The notes below the pieces were generated by a model that saw only the letters and a program-made list of their open reading frames with translations, did no database searches and was not told where the DNA came from. From NCBI RefSeq assembly GCF_018881505.1, contig NZ_JACVQC010000001.1:727927-791926 (forward strand): DNA of 64,000 nucleotides, in the 5' to 3' direction. This document shows, one piece after another, positions 25,102 through 33,640 of the stretch. Every line of letters starts with the position of its first letter. The stretch's first letter is position 1. Source of the DNA: Polynucleobacter sp. UK-Mo-2m-Kol15. Its GTDB lineage: Bacteria > Pseudomonadota > Gammaproteobacteria > Burkholderiales > Burkholderiaceae. The translations under genes were made by a program, and so were the position numbers.

Positions 25102-26079
25102 TTAGTCGTTCGCCTTTAGATTGGCTTCTTTAACAATGCTTCCATAGCGATTAATTTCAGCTAGATAGTATTTATTAAAATCAGCTTGGCTACCGCCAAT
25201 GACCCTGAAGCCTTGTTTCTCTAGATGCGCCCTAAAGCTTGGCGTATTGAGAATCGCATCTGTGGTTTGATTTATTTTGTTCACAATACTTTCCGGCGTA
25301 CCTGCTGGCAAAAATATCCCAAACCATGTTTCCACTTCAACACCGGGTACACCAACCTCGGCCATAGTTGGAATATTAGGGGCTAGAGGTGATCGAGTTG
25401 GGGAGGCAAGTGCCAGGGCTCTAATCTTTCCTGCGCCCAGTTGCTGTAGCACTAGAGGTAAGGTTGGAAACATCGCGTCTACCTGACCAGCCAGGGTGTC
25501 ACTTAGAGCTTGCGCAGTCGATTTGTAAGGTACATGAGCAATGTTGGTTTTGGTGGAAATTTTGAAAATTTCTCCAGCAAACTGCCCAATGCTGCCATTT
25601 CCCCACGAGGCATAGTTTATTTTTCCAGGATTGTCCTTAGCTAGGGCAATAAACTCTTTGGCAGTTTTTGCGTTGACATTGTTATTAACAACTAGGACCA
25701 GTGGGACTGCTGCAATTTGGATGGTGGGGATGAATGCTTTTCTAGGGTCATAGCTTAAAGTGCTCATCCACGGATTGGTTGCAATGGACGTGGATTCAAT
25801 CATCAAGGTATACCCGTCTGGCTTAGCTCTTGAAAATATCTCCTCTCCGATTGCCCCATTTGCACCAACACGGTTATCTACGACAACGCTTTGACCAAGC
25901 TTTTCTGTTAGCAGTGGAGCCAGGTTGCGGGCTAGCAGGTCGGCTGTGCCGCCGGGTGACATTGGAACAATAATATTGATAGGTCTACTTGGGTAGTTGT
26001 TTGCCCCTTGCGCCGATACTGCAGCAGGAACGGCTAATACCATCAAAGCAAGCACCGATAACTTGAATTTTCTTTTCAT
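25102..26079 (-). CDS. Bug/TctC-type periplasmic receptor, in frame with DctP-like gene
   Basis: 325 residues from ATG 26079; the strong ribosome site GGAGGAG lies directly before it, so the GTG at 26091 inside that site is rejected. Signal peptide to about residue 23 (VSA-QGANN). Blocks PMSPGGTADLLAR, VDNRVGANGAIG, NYASWGNGSIGQFAGE and HVPYKSTAQA; the Ser-Thr-Ala in place of Gly-x-Gly in the last one is atypical. First gene of the minus-strand operon, divergent from a LysR gene 123 nt away that likely controls it. Its TAA is followed at once by the ATG of the DctP-like gene in the same frame. Confidence 0.92.
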   Translation of the reverse strand: MKRKFKLSVLALMVLAVPAAVSAQGANNYPSRPINIIVPMSPGGTADLLARNLAPLLTEKLGQSVVVDNRVGANGAIGEEIFSRAKPDGYTLMIESTSIATNPWMSTLSYDPRKAFIPTIQIAAVPLVLVVNNNVNAKTAKEFIALAKDNPGKINYASWGNGSIGQFAGEIFKISTKTNIAHVPYKSTAQALSDTLAGQVDAMFPTLPLVLQQLGAGKIRALALASPTRSPLAPNIPTMAEVGVPGVEVETWFGIFLPAGTPESIVNKINQTTDAILNTPSFRAHLEKQGFRVIGGSQADFNKYYLAEINRYGSIVKEANLKAND

Positions 26080-26162
26080 GATCTCCTCCACTATTTATCT
26101 TTTTATTGCCCCATTTGAGAGTAAAACCCAAATATCCACAAATACCTTTTTTGTAGCTTAAG

Positions 26163-26179
26163 ATATAACAAATTGATAT
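26163..26179. promoter_or_regulatory. Possible LysR binding site in divergent spacer
   Basis: ATAT-N9-ATAT dyad between the divergent Bug and LysR genes, 23 nt before the LysR start. AT-rich dyads with such spacing are common for LysR proteins, but the expected T-N11-A box is not perfect, so this is tentative. Confidence 0.3.
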
Positions 26180-26202
26180 GGGTGGCATGGAGGCTTTACA
26201 TT

Positions 26203-27102
26203 ATGGAGTTAAGAAGTATTAATTACTTTGTTGCTATTGCAGAGCTTGGAAATATTTCAGCAGCAGCAGTCAAATTAGGGATTGCACAACCTGCATTAAC
26301 TCGCCATATTAAGCAGCTAGAGGGTGAGCTCAACACTATTCTCTTCAATCGTTTGGCAAGGGGGGTCCAGTTGACAGCGTCCGGGAGGGAGCTCCTAGAA
26401 TACGCCAATCGTATAGTGAGTGAGGTTGCACAGGCAAAACACGAGATATCGGGACTTCGCTCAAAACCAAAGGGCTCGATTGTATTTGGTGCTAGTCCAA
26501 CTATATCCTCAATTTTGATGCCAAAAGTTGTATCCGATACCCTGCAAGAATTTCCTGGAATTCACATGCGACTGATCGAGGGGAGAAGTATTAGATTAAA
26601 TGACTTCTTGTTAACTGGACTCTTGGATATCGCAATCCTGACCAACCCATTGCCATCTTATAAATTCCACTTGACTCCACTCATATCAGAGCCGCTATGT
26701 TTAGTAGGGATTGCTGGAATGCTGCCTAAGCAGAGCCCTATTGCCTTGGGAGGCTTGAATTCACTCCCCCTCATTCTGACTCCCGGTATGTTGGCATTGA
26801 CTCACAAGGCCGGATCGGGCAAAAAATCTGCATTACATGTCATTGCTGAAATAGAGTCTATTGAGACCATCCGTAGCTTAGTAAAAGCGGGTGAGGCAAT
26901 TACGATTGCCCCTGCTAGTGCATTTCATGAGGAGTTAAATCGCGATGAGCTTCAGGCTATGACAATTGAAATTAAAGATTTGCGTAGAGATTTAGTTCTA
27001 GCTTCTAGAATTGACAATGCTCATCTTCCTGCCGTTAGAGAGGTATCTAGAATTGTGAAGGCGGCGGTAAAGTCCCAGATGGGCGGGTATGCCATTTCCT
27101 GA
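26203..27102 (+). CDS. LysR family transcriptional regulator
   Basis: 299 residues from ATG 26203, with GGAGG (26189-26193) 9 nt upstream; the longer frame from 26173 has no support. MELRSINYFVAIAELGNISAAAVKLGIAQPALTRHIKQLE covers the winged helix-turn-helix; the periplasmic-binding-like effector domain begins near residue 90 (GSIVFGASPTISS). Closest in style to the CbbR/NAC-like activators with N-terminal MELR. It is divergent from the Bug-DctP-dehydrogenase-MLE-Gfo operon and is the natural activator of it, responding to a pathway acid. Confidence 0.92.
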   Translation: MELRSINYFVAIAELGNISAAAVKLGIAQPALTRHIKQLEGELNTILFNRLARGVQLTASGRELLEYANRIVSEVAQAKHEISGLRSKPKGSIVFGASPTISSILMPKVVSDTLQEFPGIHMRLIEGRSIRLNDFLLTGLLDIAILTNPLPSYKFHLTPLISEPLCLVGIAGMLPKQSPIALGGLNSLPLILTPGMLALTHKAGSGKKSALHVIAEIESIETIRSLVKAGEAITIAPASAFHEELNRDELQAMTIEIKDLRRDLVLASRIDNAHLPAVREVSRIVKAAVKSQMGGYAIS

Positions 27103-27139
27103 GCTTGAATCATCATCATTTAGCAATGACCCCAGTTGC

Positions 27140-27159
27140 TAGCCTATCTTTTTAGGCTA
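27140..27159 (+). terminator. Weak hairpin after LysR gene
   Basis: TAGCCTA, loop TCTTTT, TAGGCTA: a 7-bp perfect stem 38 nt beyond the LysR stop. The following sequence is A/T-rich but has no T-run, so termination is uncertain. Confidence 0.35.
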
Positions 27160-27197
27160 AATAATTCACCGAAATTTAAGGGCATTGATTTGGGCTA

Positions 27198-27240
27198 TTG
27201 ACAGGGATCATTTTCGCTGATAATTTAAACAACTGTTTAA
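27198..27240 (+). promoter_or_regulatory. Consensus promoter with TTAAACA dyad before the cyclase gene
   Basis: A perfect -35 TTGACA (27198-27203), 17-nt spacer and extended -10 TGATAATTT (27218-27226). An inverted repeat TTAAACA-AC-TGTTTAA (27225-27240) overlaps the -10 end and the transcription start, where a repressor would act. The TetR gene at 29271 is a candidate binder but no second copy of the motif was found near it. Confidence 0.6.
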
Positions 27241-27267
27241 TAATATTTAAATAAGGCAATGGAGACA

Positions 27268-28233
27268 ATGAAAAAAATTACTCGCGCTGATTTAACTGCG
27301 GCATCCGAAAAATATAAAAATTGGGGCAAATGGGGTCCTGAGGATGAGATTGGAACATTGAATTTCACCTCTCCAGAAGATATTGTTGCAGCTGCACAAT
27401 TGGTGCGAAAAGGGAAGGTTATTTCTTTGGCGCTCAATTTTGATAGTAGCGGTCCTCAAGGGGCTAAAACAAAGTATCCATCTATGGGGCGCATCAATCC
27501 AGTGCACACCATGTTGCGGACGGGGACTGATGCCTATGCGGGAGTGTTGGATAAGAGGGGCATTCGGGCTGCGGACGACATGGTTGTAATGCCACTTCAG
27601 TGCGGCACCCAATGGGACGGCTTAGGACATGTTTTCTATGAGAATTACATGTATAACGGTTATGACTGTAGGGAAGTGTCTTCAGCGGGCGCGGCAAAAT
27701 GCGGAATCGAAAAGACGAAATCAAAAATGGTTGGCCGCGGTATTTTGCTGGATGTAGCGAGAGCCAAAGGTATGGAATGCTTGCCTGAAGGGTATGGAAT
27801 TACCTGTAAGGACTTGGATGACACTGCGAAGAAACAAGGGATTGAAATTAAGCGTGGCGACTACATCATTGTGCGCACAGGCCAAATGGAAGAAAAAATT
27901 AAAGCCGGAAGCTGGGATGGCTATCCAGGTGGTGATGCTCCGGGGTTTGCATTTGAGACTTTGGAATGGATTCAGCGTACTGAATTAGCTGCCTTAGCCA
28001 GTGATACTTGGGGCTGCGAAGTTCGCCCAAATGAGTCTGAGCCTGGCATTAATCAACCATGGCATTGGATTACTATCCCGATTATGGGCATGACCATGGG
28101 CGAAATTTTCTATTTAAAAGATATTGCTGATGACTGTGCAGCAGACGGTATCTATGAGTTTATGTTTGTAGCCCCTGCAATTCCTATTACCGGGGCGGTT
28201 GGTTCTCCAACCAATCCTCTCGCAATTAAATAA
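27268..28233 (+). CDS. Cyclase-family (kynurenine formamidase-like) metal hydrolase
   Basis: 321 residues. The PF04199 fold is shown by KWGPEDEIGTLNF near 21 and the metal-site block QCGTQWDGLGH at 111-121. Usual members have H-G-T-H-x-D; here Cys112 and Gln115 stand in place of the two His, leaving Asp117 and His121. Such enzymes hydrolyse amides or cyclic imides (kynurenine formamide, isatin) or act as cyclases. Start 27268 is preferred to ATG 27259, which overlaps GGAG. It is the first gene behind a consensus promoter and is followed 55 nt later by a Bug receptor, so the receptor may bring in its substrate. Confidence 0.83.
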   Translation: MKKITRADLTAASEKYKNWGKWGPEDEIGTLNFTSPEDIVAAAQLVRKGKVISLALNFDSSGPQGAKTKYPSMGRINPVHTMLRTGTDAYAGVLDKRGIRAADDMVVMPLQCGTQWDGLGHVFYENYMYNGYDCREVSSAGAAKCGIEKTKSKMVGRGILLDVARAKGMECLPEGYGITCKDLDDTAKKQGIEIKRGDYIIVRTGQMEEKIKAGSWDGYPGGDAPGFAFETLEWIQRTELAALASDTWGCEVRPNESEPGINQPWHWITIPIMGMTMGEIFYLKDIADDCAADGIYEFMFVAPAIPITGAVGSPTNPLAIK

Positions 28234-28288
28234 GAGTAATCAGTTCGAATTAAGTATCCATTTTTATACCGAAAATCTAGGAGGTAGA

Positions 28289-29284
28289 ATGCGCCATTCC
28301 ACTTGCAGTATTCAAAATACTTTTAGGAAGCTGTTTCAACTGAGCTTGTTAGCAAGCGTTAGTTTGATGGCTGGGTCGGCTTTAGCTGCCTACCCCGATA
28401 AGTCGATTAAGTTAGTAGTTGGCTTCCCGCCTGGCGGCCCAACCGATATGTCTGCCCGCATTATTGCGCCTAAGCTTGCAGAGATCTTGAAGCAATCCGT
28501 TTTTGTTGAAAATAAGGCGGGCGCTGGAGGAAACGTTGCAGCTCAGATCGTTGCCAACGCTCCTCCAGATGGCTATACCTTCCTAGTAAACTCTGCTGCA
28601 TTTGCAGTAAACCCAGCGCTATATGGTGCAGCAGCTGGTTACAGCCCAAAGATAAATTTTTCTACAGTTGCCTTTATCTCTACTCAGGCCAATGTCATTA
28701 GTGTCAATGATGCTGTTCCGGTAAAAACTTTAGCTGAGCTCAAAGCATATGCAAGCAAGAATAAGCTGTCATATTCAAGTCCGGGATATGGCACTACACC
28801 ACATTTGACTTGCGAAAATCTATTCCGAGTTCAATGGAAGGCTGATATCAATCACATTCCTTACAAGGGTGCAGGCCCAGCTTCAATGGCAGTTGTTGGC
28901 GGTGAAACGCCAATTGCTTGTACGGCAGTTGCAGGTGTTTATCAGTTCTCTAAGCAGGGTAAGGTTCGCATTCTGGGGATCTCCAGTGATAAACGCTCAC
29001 CAAACTTGCCTGATGTTCCGACTTTAGTTGAATTGGGTTATCCACAGATTAAGGATTACACCTGGTCCGCCATGATGGCGCCAATTAAAACGCCAAATGA
29101 CATCGTGCAAAAAATGAATGGAGCTGTGAATTTCGTATTGCAGTTACCTGAAGTTAAGGAGCAGATGGATAAAGCTGGATTGGTGGTGATGAGTGGGGAT
29201 GTTCAGCAGGCCAATACGTATATGACTGAAGAGGTCAATCGCTGGGAAAAAGTAGTGAAAGAAGTGGGCGCTAAGGTTGAGTAG
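28289..29284 (+). CDS. Bug/TctC-type periplasmic receptor
   Basis: 331 residues from ATG 28289 with a strong ribosome site TAGGAGGT 6 nt upstream; a longer frame into the cyclase gene is rejected. Signal peptide to about residue 33 (ALA-AYP). Blocks GFPPGGPTDMSAR, VENKAGAGGNVA and HIPYKGAGPAS, but the second lobe reads HLTCENL where others have HLAGE, and PIACTAV adds another Cys, so the pocket is unlike that of its neighbours. The C-terminus overlaps the convergent TetR gene by 14 bp. Confidence 0.92.
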   Translation: MRHSTCSIQNTFRKLFQLSLLASVSLMAGSALAAYPDKSIKLVVGFPPGGPTDMSARIIAPKLAEILKQSVFVENKAGAGGNVAAQIVANAPPDGYTFLVNSAAFAVNPALYGAAAGYSPKINFSTVAFISTQANVISVNDAVPVKTLAELKAYASKNKLSYSSPGYGTTPHLTCENLFRVQWKADINHIPYKGAGPASMAVVGGETPIACTAVAGVYQFSKQGKVRILGISSDKRSPNLPDVPTLVELGYPQIKDYTWSAMMAPIKTPNDIVQKMNGAVNFVLQLPEVKEQMDKAGLVVMSGDVQQANTYMTEEVNRWEKVVKEVGAKVE

Positions 29285-29930
29285 GTGGAGCTAGGAAGCC
29301 TTGTTCACAAAAATCCAGAATTTCAGGGATTGCTTGTGCAAGGTTTCCACCTTTGCATCGACCTTTCGAGATTACTTCAATGCGACCTGTATTTGAAGCC
29401 ACGTATAGATATAAACCCATAACAAAAATCAAACGCCAAGCTATGGACTCTTCACTTAATTTAGGGAGTGTAATCTTTAACTCCTCCACAAAGCGTAAGC
29501 TGGTTGCGTCATATAGCTTGGATCGCAATACGCTTTCAATGTTTTTTGGTTCATTATGAAGTCGAGCCTGCAGCTTCACAAAGCTTTTACCGCCTTTATC
29601 TTCACTAGCCATGCGCAACGGTGGATAAATGAAGGCATATATCAAGTTTCGCAATGGAATAGCTTTGTTTTTCGCTTTGACTTTGGCTTCATTCAGCAGC
29701 ATATTACGCTCGGCAAGAATGATGCTGGCACGGCGTTCAAAGACGGCATTAAACAACCCTTTTTTATTTTGAAAGTGGTAGTTGATCAATGCCTGGTTTA
29801 CTTTTGCGCGAGTTGCAATATCTCGCACAGTGGTCATGGCATAGCCATGCTCAGAAAACAAAACCTCTGCAATGTCGAGCAAACGCATGGCGGTTGTGTT
29901 TTTTGAATGCGGACGTATTTTTTTAATCAT
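29271..29930 (-). CDS. TetR/AcrR family transcriptional regulator
   Basis: 219 residues from ATG 29930; a TTG at 29951 would add seven residues but has no ribosome site. Helix-turn-helix around residues 16-60: ALDIAEVLFSEHGY-like helix 1, then TVRDIATRAKVNQALINYHFQNKKGLF. The C-terminal part contains the CECR-style domain with PPLRMASEDKGGKSFVKLQARL. It is divergent from the BKACE operon, with only 45 bp between the starts, so it probably controls this operon by binding there. It overlaps the end of the Bug gene by 14 bp on the other strand. Confidence 0.87.
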   Translation of the reverse strand: MIKKIRPHSKNTTAMRLLDIAEVLFSEHGYAMTTVRDIATRAKVNQALINYHFQNKKGLFNAVFERRASIILAERNMLLNEAKVKAKNKAIPLRNLIYAFIYPPLRMASEDKGGKSFVKLQARLHNEPKNIESVLRSKLYDATSLRFVEELKITLPKLSEESIAWRLIFVMGLYLYVASNTGRIEVISKGRCKGGNLAQAIPEILDFCEQGFLAPPTQP

Positions 29931-29975
29931 TATTTTTTTAATTAATTTCAAATCACTTTACTAAAAGGAAACGCG

Positions 29976-30860
29976 ATGAGCAAAACAATTTTGACTTGTG
30001 CAGTTACAGGTAATTTAACAAAACCAGAGATGACCCCCTATCTTCCTATAACTCCACAGCAAATTGCTGATGCTTGTTTAGGTGCTGCTGATGCAGGGGC
30101 GGCAGTGGCACATATCCATGTACGTCACCCAGATACTGGTAAGCCATCTATGGAGATTGACCATTATGCAGAGGTAATTCAGTTAATACAAAAACACAAT
30201 AAAGAGCTCATCATCAATTTGACCACTGGCCCAGGCGGTAGATATGTGCCAACCGAAGGAGACCCTAAGTTATTTGCTCCCGGCACTACCTTATGTGACC
30301 CATTAAAGCGCGTGGAGCATGTTGCAAAGCTCAGACCTGATATTTGCTCACTGGACTTAAATACGATGAATTCTGGTCCTGATGTAGTCATGAATACACC
30401 TAGCAATGTACGCAAGATGGCAAAGGTCATTCGGGATGCTGGCGTGATGCCTGAGTTAGAGATTTTTGATACTGGGGATCTGAATTTAGCAAAAGACTTA
30501 ATTAAAGATGGAACCCTTGAGGGCCCGGGTTTATACACCTTTGTGATGGGTGTGAAGTATGGATTAAATACAGATCCAGCAACATTGCTATACATGCGAG
30601 ATCAATTGCCTCATGGTGCGAAGTGGGCAGCTTTTGGTATTAGCCGCGCAGAGTTTCCGATGGTTGCTCAAGCTTGGTTATATGGCGGCCATATCCGGGT
30701 TGGCATGGAAGATAATATCTATCTTGAAAAAGGCGTTCTTTGTGAGAGCAATGCGCAGCTAGTTGAGCGTGCCCATCGTATTGTGAAGGATCTGGGTGGT
30801 GAGTTAGCTACAGCTAATGAGGCACGTGACATGCTTGGTCTTAAGAAAACCAATTCTTAA
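29976..30860 (+). CDS. BKACE family beta-keto acid cleavage enzyme (Kce-like)
   Basis: 294 residues of the DUF849 TIM-barrel family. AVAHIHVRHP gives His46 and His48, exactly where 3-keto-5-aminohexanoate cleavage enzyme has its Zn ligands, and GMEDNIYLEKG near 235 gives the conserved Glu. The family condenses a beta-keto acid with acetyl-CoA to give acetoacetate and a new CoA ester. AAGGAAA lies before the ATG. It begins a plus-strand run of ten genes with short gaps to 38656. A 3-ketoacid from ring or sugar-acid breakdown is the likely substrate. Confidence 0.9.
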   Translation: MSKTILTCAVTGNLTKPEMTPYLPITPQQIADACLGAADAGAAVAHIHVRHPDTGKPSMEIDHYAEVIQLIQKHNKELIINLTTGPGGRYVPTEGDPKLFAPGTTLCDPLKRVEHVAKLRPDICSLDLNTMNSGPDVVMNTPSNVRKMAKVIRDAGVMPELEIFDTGDLNLAKDLIKDGTLEGPGLYTFVMGVKYGLNTDPATLLYMRDQLPHGAKWAAFGISRAEFPMVAQAWLYGGHIRVGMEDNIYLEKGVLCESNAQLVERAHRIVKDLGGELATANEARDMLGLKKTNS

Positions 30861-30869
30861 GAGGCTCTG

Positions 30870-31442
30870 ATGAACCATCCAAAGGGCTACGTTCGACGCA
30901 TTGTCACCGGACATGATGCAGAAGGTAAGGCCATCGTTACACACGATGGACCTGCCCCTTCTGTGCATACCAATCCAAAAAGAGTTGGGTTTTATCTGAC
31001 TGATCTATGGCACACCGATGCCATGCCAGTACCGGTTGATAATACGTCTGATACAACTTCTCGCCCACTGCAATTGGAGCCCCCTACAAATGGCACTGTA
31101 GTGCGAATTATTGAATTTGGACCGGAAGGGGAGTGGCTTCAAAAGTTGGCCCAAGATGACGCGAAGGATGTCTTTGGGGCCATGGGTACCAACAAGGCCT
31201 CAACTTACCAGTCAGGGACGCACCCCTTAATGCACCGTACTGAAACAGTAGATTATGCGGTTGTACTGGAAGGAGAAATTTACTTGGTCCTCGATAAAGA
31301 AGAGCGCCTAATGAAACAGGGCGATTTTTTGGTCGAGAGGGGAACAAATCATGCTTGGAGTAATCGATCAGGCAAGCCCTGCAAGATGCTTTTTGTGTTG
31401 ATTGATGGCAAGTTTGATCCTGAAATAAAAAAACACTTTTAA
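30870..31442 (+). CDS. Cupin-domain protein
   Basis: 190 residues. The cupin barrel occupies the C-terminal half: HRTETVDYAVVLEGE (motif 1, with His and Glu ligands) and GDFLVERGTNHAWSN (motif 2 with His). The N-terminal 80 residues hold a KGYVRRIVTGHDAEGK element that is shared by cupins in catabolic clusters. Metal-binding single-domain cupins act as dioxygenases, isomerases or just bind small acids. It lies 9 nt after the BKACE stop and 8 nt before a Bug gene, so it works in that pathway. Reaction unknown. Confidence 0.8.
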   Translation: MNHPKGYVRRIVTGHDAEGKAIVTHDGPAPSVHTNPKRVGFYLTDLWHTDAMPVPVDNTSDTTSRPLQLEPPTNGTVVRIIEFGPEGEWLQKLAQDDAKDVFGAMGTNKASTYQSGTHPLMHRTETVDYAVVLEGEIYLVLDKEERLMKQGDFLVERGTNHAWSNRSGKPCKMLFVLIDGKFDPEIKKHF

Positions 31443-31450
31443 GGTGGGCC

Positions 31451-32425
31451 ATGAATTCATTTTTTAAAAAAGTATTTTCAATTTGTGCCTGTATTTTTCT
31501 AGGTTCAGTGCACAGTGTTAGCGCCCAAGGCTACCCAGAAAAGACGATTCGCTTAATGGTTGGCTATGCCCCCGGGGGCTTAACTGACGGGGTTGCGCGC
31601 ACTTTGTCGCCACAATTGTCGGAGTTATTGGGAAAGCAAGTGGTAGTTGAAAATCGTGGCGGCGGGGGAAGTTCAATTGCAACAGATGTCGTTGCTAAAT
31701 CACCGGCAGATGGCTACACACTCCTAATGGCGGATCAGGCGCTCATCAGTAACCCTAGTTTATTTTCAACTTTACCTTATGACACGCTCAAGGATCTTCA
31801 GCCTGTAGCTCTAGTTGGAACTGCAGCCTCAGTCATCGTTGTTAACTCAACATTGCCAGTTCGAGACTTAAAGGCACTGATCGCATTGGCTAAAAGTAAG
31901 CCTGGTACCTTGAACTATGCTTCTGGTGGTAATGGCACCATGACCCATTTGGCTGGCGAGCTATTTAAGCAAGTTGCCCGCGTTGATATTGTGCATGTTC
32001 CTTATAAGGGTACTGGCCCAGCTGTAGTTGATTTATTGGGGGGTCAGGTTCCAATGATGTTTAGTAGCATTGGTCCAGTGGCGCAATATATTAAATCTGG
32101 TCAATTAATTGCTTTGGCAGTGACTGGAGAGAATCGCTCGCCTGCCTTACCTAACGTCCCCACTCTATCCGAGTTAGGTCTTGCGCAAGCTACTGTAATT
32201 GGCTATTGGGGGATGATGGCTCCTACAGGAACCCCGGGCGATGTTACTGAAAAACTCATGAAGGCAGTAAGTGATGTTGTGAAACGTCCAGACATAAATC
32301 AAAGATTGGTTAGCTTGGGTATAGATCCAAGTTTTGCTACAGGCGCACGGTACGAAAAAATCTTAAGCTCAGAGATTCCCAAGTGGGCTCAAGTCATTAA
32401 GCTTGCGAATATCCGAATTGATTAA
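31451..32425 (+). CDS. Bug/TctC-type periplasmic receptor
   Basis: 324 residues, signal peptide to about residue 25 (VSA-QGYP). Blocks GYAPGGLTDGVAR, VENRGGGGSSIA, NYASGGNGTMTHLAGE and HVPYKGTGPA. It sits inside the operon between cupin (8-nt gap) and the tartrate-dehydratase-like gene (19-nt gap), so its ligand should be a substrate of those enzymes, for instance a hydroxy- or aldaric-type acid (inference). Confidence 0.93.
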   Translation: MNSFFKKVFSICACIFLGSVHSVSAQGYPEKTIRLMVGYAPGGLTDGVARTLSPQLSELLGKQVVVENRGGGGSSIATDVVAKSPADGYTLLMADQALISNPSLFSTLPYDTLKDLQPVALVGTAASVIVVNSTLPVRDLKALIALAKSKPGTLNYASGGNGTMTHLAGELFKQVARVDIVHVPYKGTGPAVVDLLGGQVPMMFSSIGPVAQYIKSGQLIALAVTGENRSPALPNVPTLSELGLAQATVIGYWGMMAPTGTPGDVTEKLMKAVSDVVKRPDINQRLVSLGIDPSFATGARYEKILSSEIPKWAQVIKLANIRID

Positions 32426-32444
32426 GAATTTATAAAGGTAGATT

Positions 32445-33608
32445 GTGAGAATCACAGATATTCGAGAGATTGCAGTACCCCTAAATTCAAGTATCCGCAA
32501 TGCGGTTTTTGATTTTAGTGAGATGACAACATCGGTTGTAGCCGTGGTAACGGATGTGATTCGAAATGGAAAGCCAGTAGTTGGGTTTGCATTTAACTCC
32601 ACCGGACGATATGCCTGTGGCGCTCAAATGCGAGATCGCTTAATTCCCCGCATTATGAAGGCTCAGCCTGAAACACTTCTCAATGCGGCAGGTAATAATC
32701 TGGATCCTGAAAAAATACTCGCTTGTATGATGCAGCGAGAAAAGCCAGGTGGACATACAGAAAGATCTGTAGCTGTAGGAACAATTGAGCTTGCAATTTG
32801 GGATGCTGTTGCAAAGATTGAAGATCTTCCATTGCATGTTGTGTTGGCAAATCAGTTTTCTGCAGGCGAAGTGCGCAAGGAGATTCCTTGTTACGTGGGT
32901 GGTGGTTGGTATGCTCCAAATAAAGGGATTCCTGAGTTATTGGATGAAATCAGAACTCGACTAGACCAGGGTTACACCACCATGAAAATCAAGGTTGGTG
33001 GCGCCTCTGTAGCAGAAGACATTGCTCGTTTGGAGGCCTCCCTAAAGGTTGTTGGGGGCGGTCAGAATCTGGCTGTAGATGCGAATGCGGGGCTCTCTCC
33101 AGAGCGTGCGCTGGCATATGCTAAGGCTTTACAGTCCTATAAACTGCGCTGGTTTGAAGAGCCTACTGATCCTTTGGACTTTGCCTTACTTGCAGAAATT
33201 ACGGATATATATTCGTCGCCTATAGGTACTGGTGAAAATCTTTTTTCAACGCAAGATATACATAATTTGGTTCATTTTGGTGGTCTTCGCAAGGACCGAG
33301 ACATTATTCAAATTGATGTTCCTCAGTCCTATGGGATTGTTCAATTTAGTAGAACTGTAAAGATGCTAGAAGACCGAGGCTGGGGCCGTCATTCTATTTT
33401 TCCTCATGGCGGAAATTTAATGACCTTGGCAATCGTGGCTGGATTTGGTTTAGGCGGGTGTGAGGCATACCCAGATACATTTGGTGTCTTTGCTGGTTTT
33501 GCAGATGATTCTCAAGTTACTGATGGAAAAATTAATCTCTCTGAAAGGCCTGGGATTGGTTTCGAGGGGCAAAACGCACTCTATGATGTGATGAGAAAGA
33601 TTGTTTAA
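32445..33608 (+). CDS. D(-)-tartrate dehydratase-like enolase-superfamily enzyme
   Basis: 387 residues from GTG 32445 with AAAGG 7 nt upstream. The layout closely follows TarD of Bradyrhizobium: IRNAVFDFSEMTTS at 18-30, EKPGGHTERSVAVGTIELAIWDAVAK at 99-124, then Lys181-x-Lys183, Asp212, Glu238, Glu264 (GTGENLF) and His321 (FPHGGN), all within a few positions of the TarD residues 184, 213, 239, 265 and 322. It would dehydrate a hydroxy acid to an enol and then a keto acid. Next to it is an intradiol dioxygenase gene, which TarD operons normally do not have, so the substrate may differ from tartrate. Confidence 0.85.
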   Translation: MRITDIREIAVPLNSSIRNAVFDFSEMTTSVVAVVTDVIRNGKPVVGFAFNSTGRYACGAQMRDRLIPRIMKAQPETLLNAAGNNLDPEKILACMMQREKPGGHTERSVAVGTIELAIWDAVAKIEDLPLHVVLANQFSAGEVRKEIPCYVGGGWYAPNKGIPELLDEIRTRLDQGYTTMKIKVGGASVAEDIARLEASLKVVGGGQNLAVDANAGLSPERALAYAKALQSYKLRWFEEPTDPLDFALLAEITDIYSSPIGTGENLFSTQDIHNLVHFGGLRKDRDIIQIDVPQSYGIVQFSRTVKMLEDRGWGRHSIFPHGGNLMTLAIVAGFGLGGCEAYPDTFGVFAGFADDSQVTDGKINLSERPGIGFEGQNALYDVMRKIV

Positions 33609-33640
33609 TGTTACTTTTGAAAAAGTGTTAGGGTTTCAAT

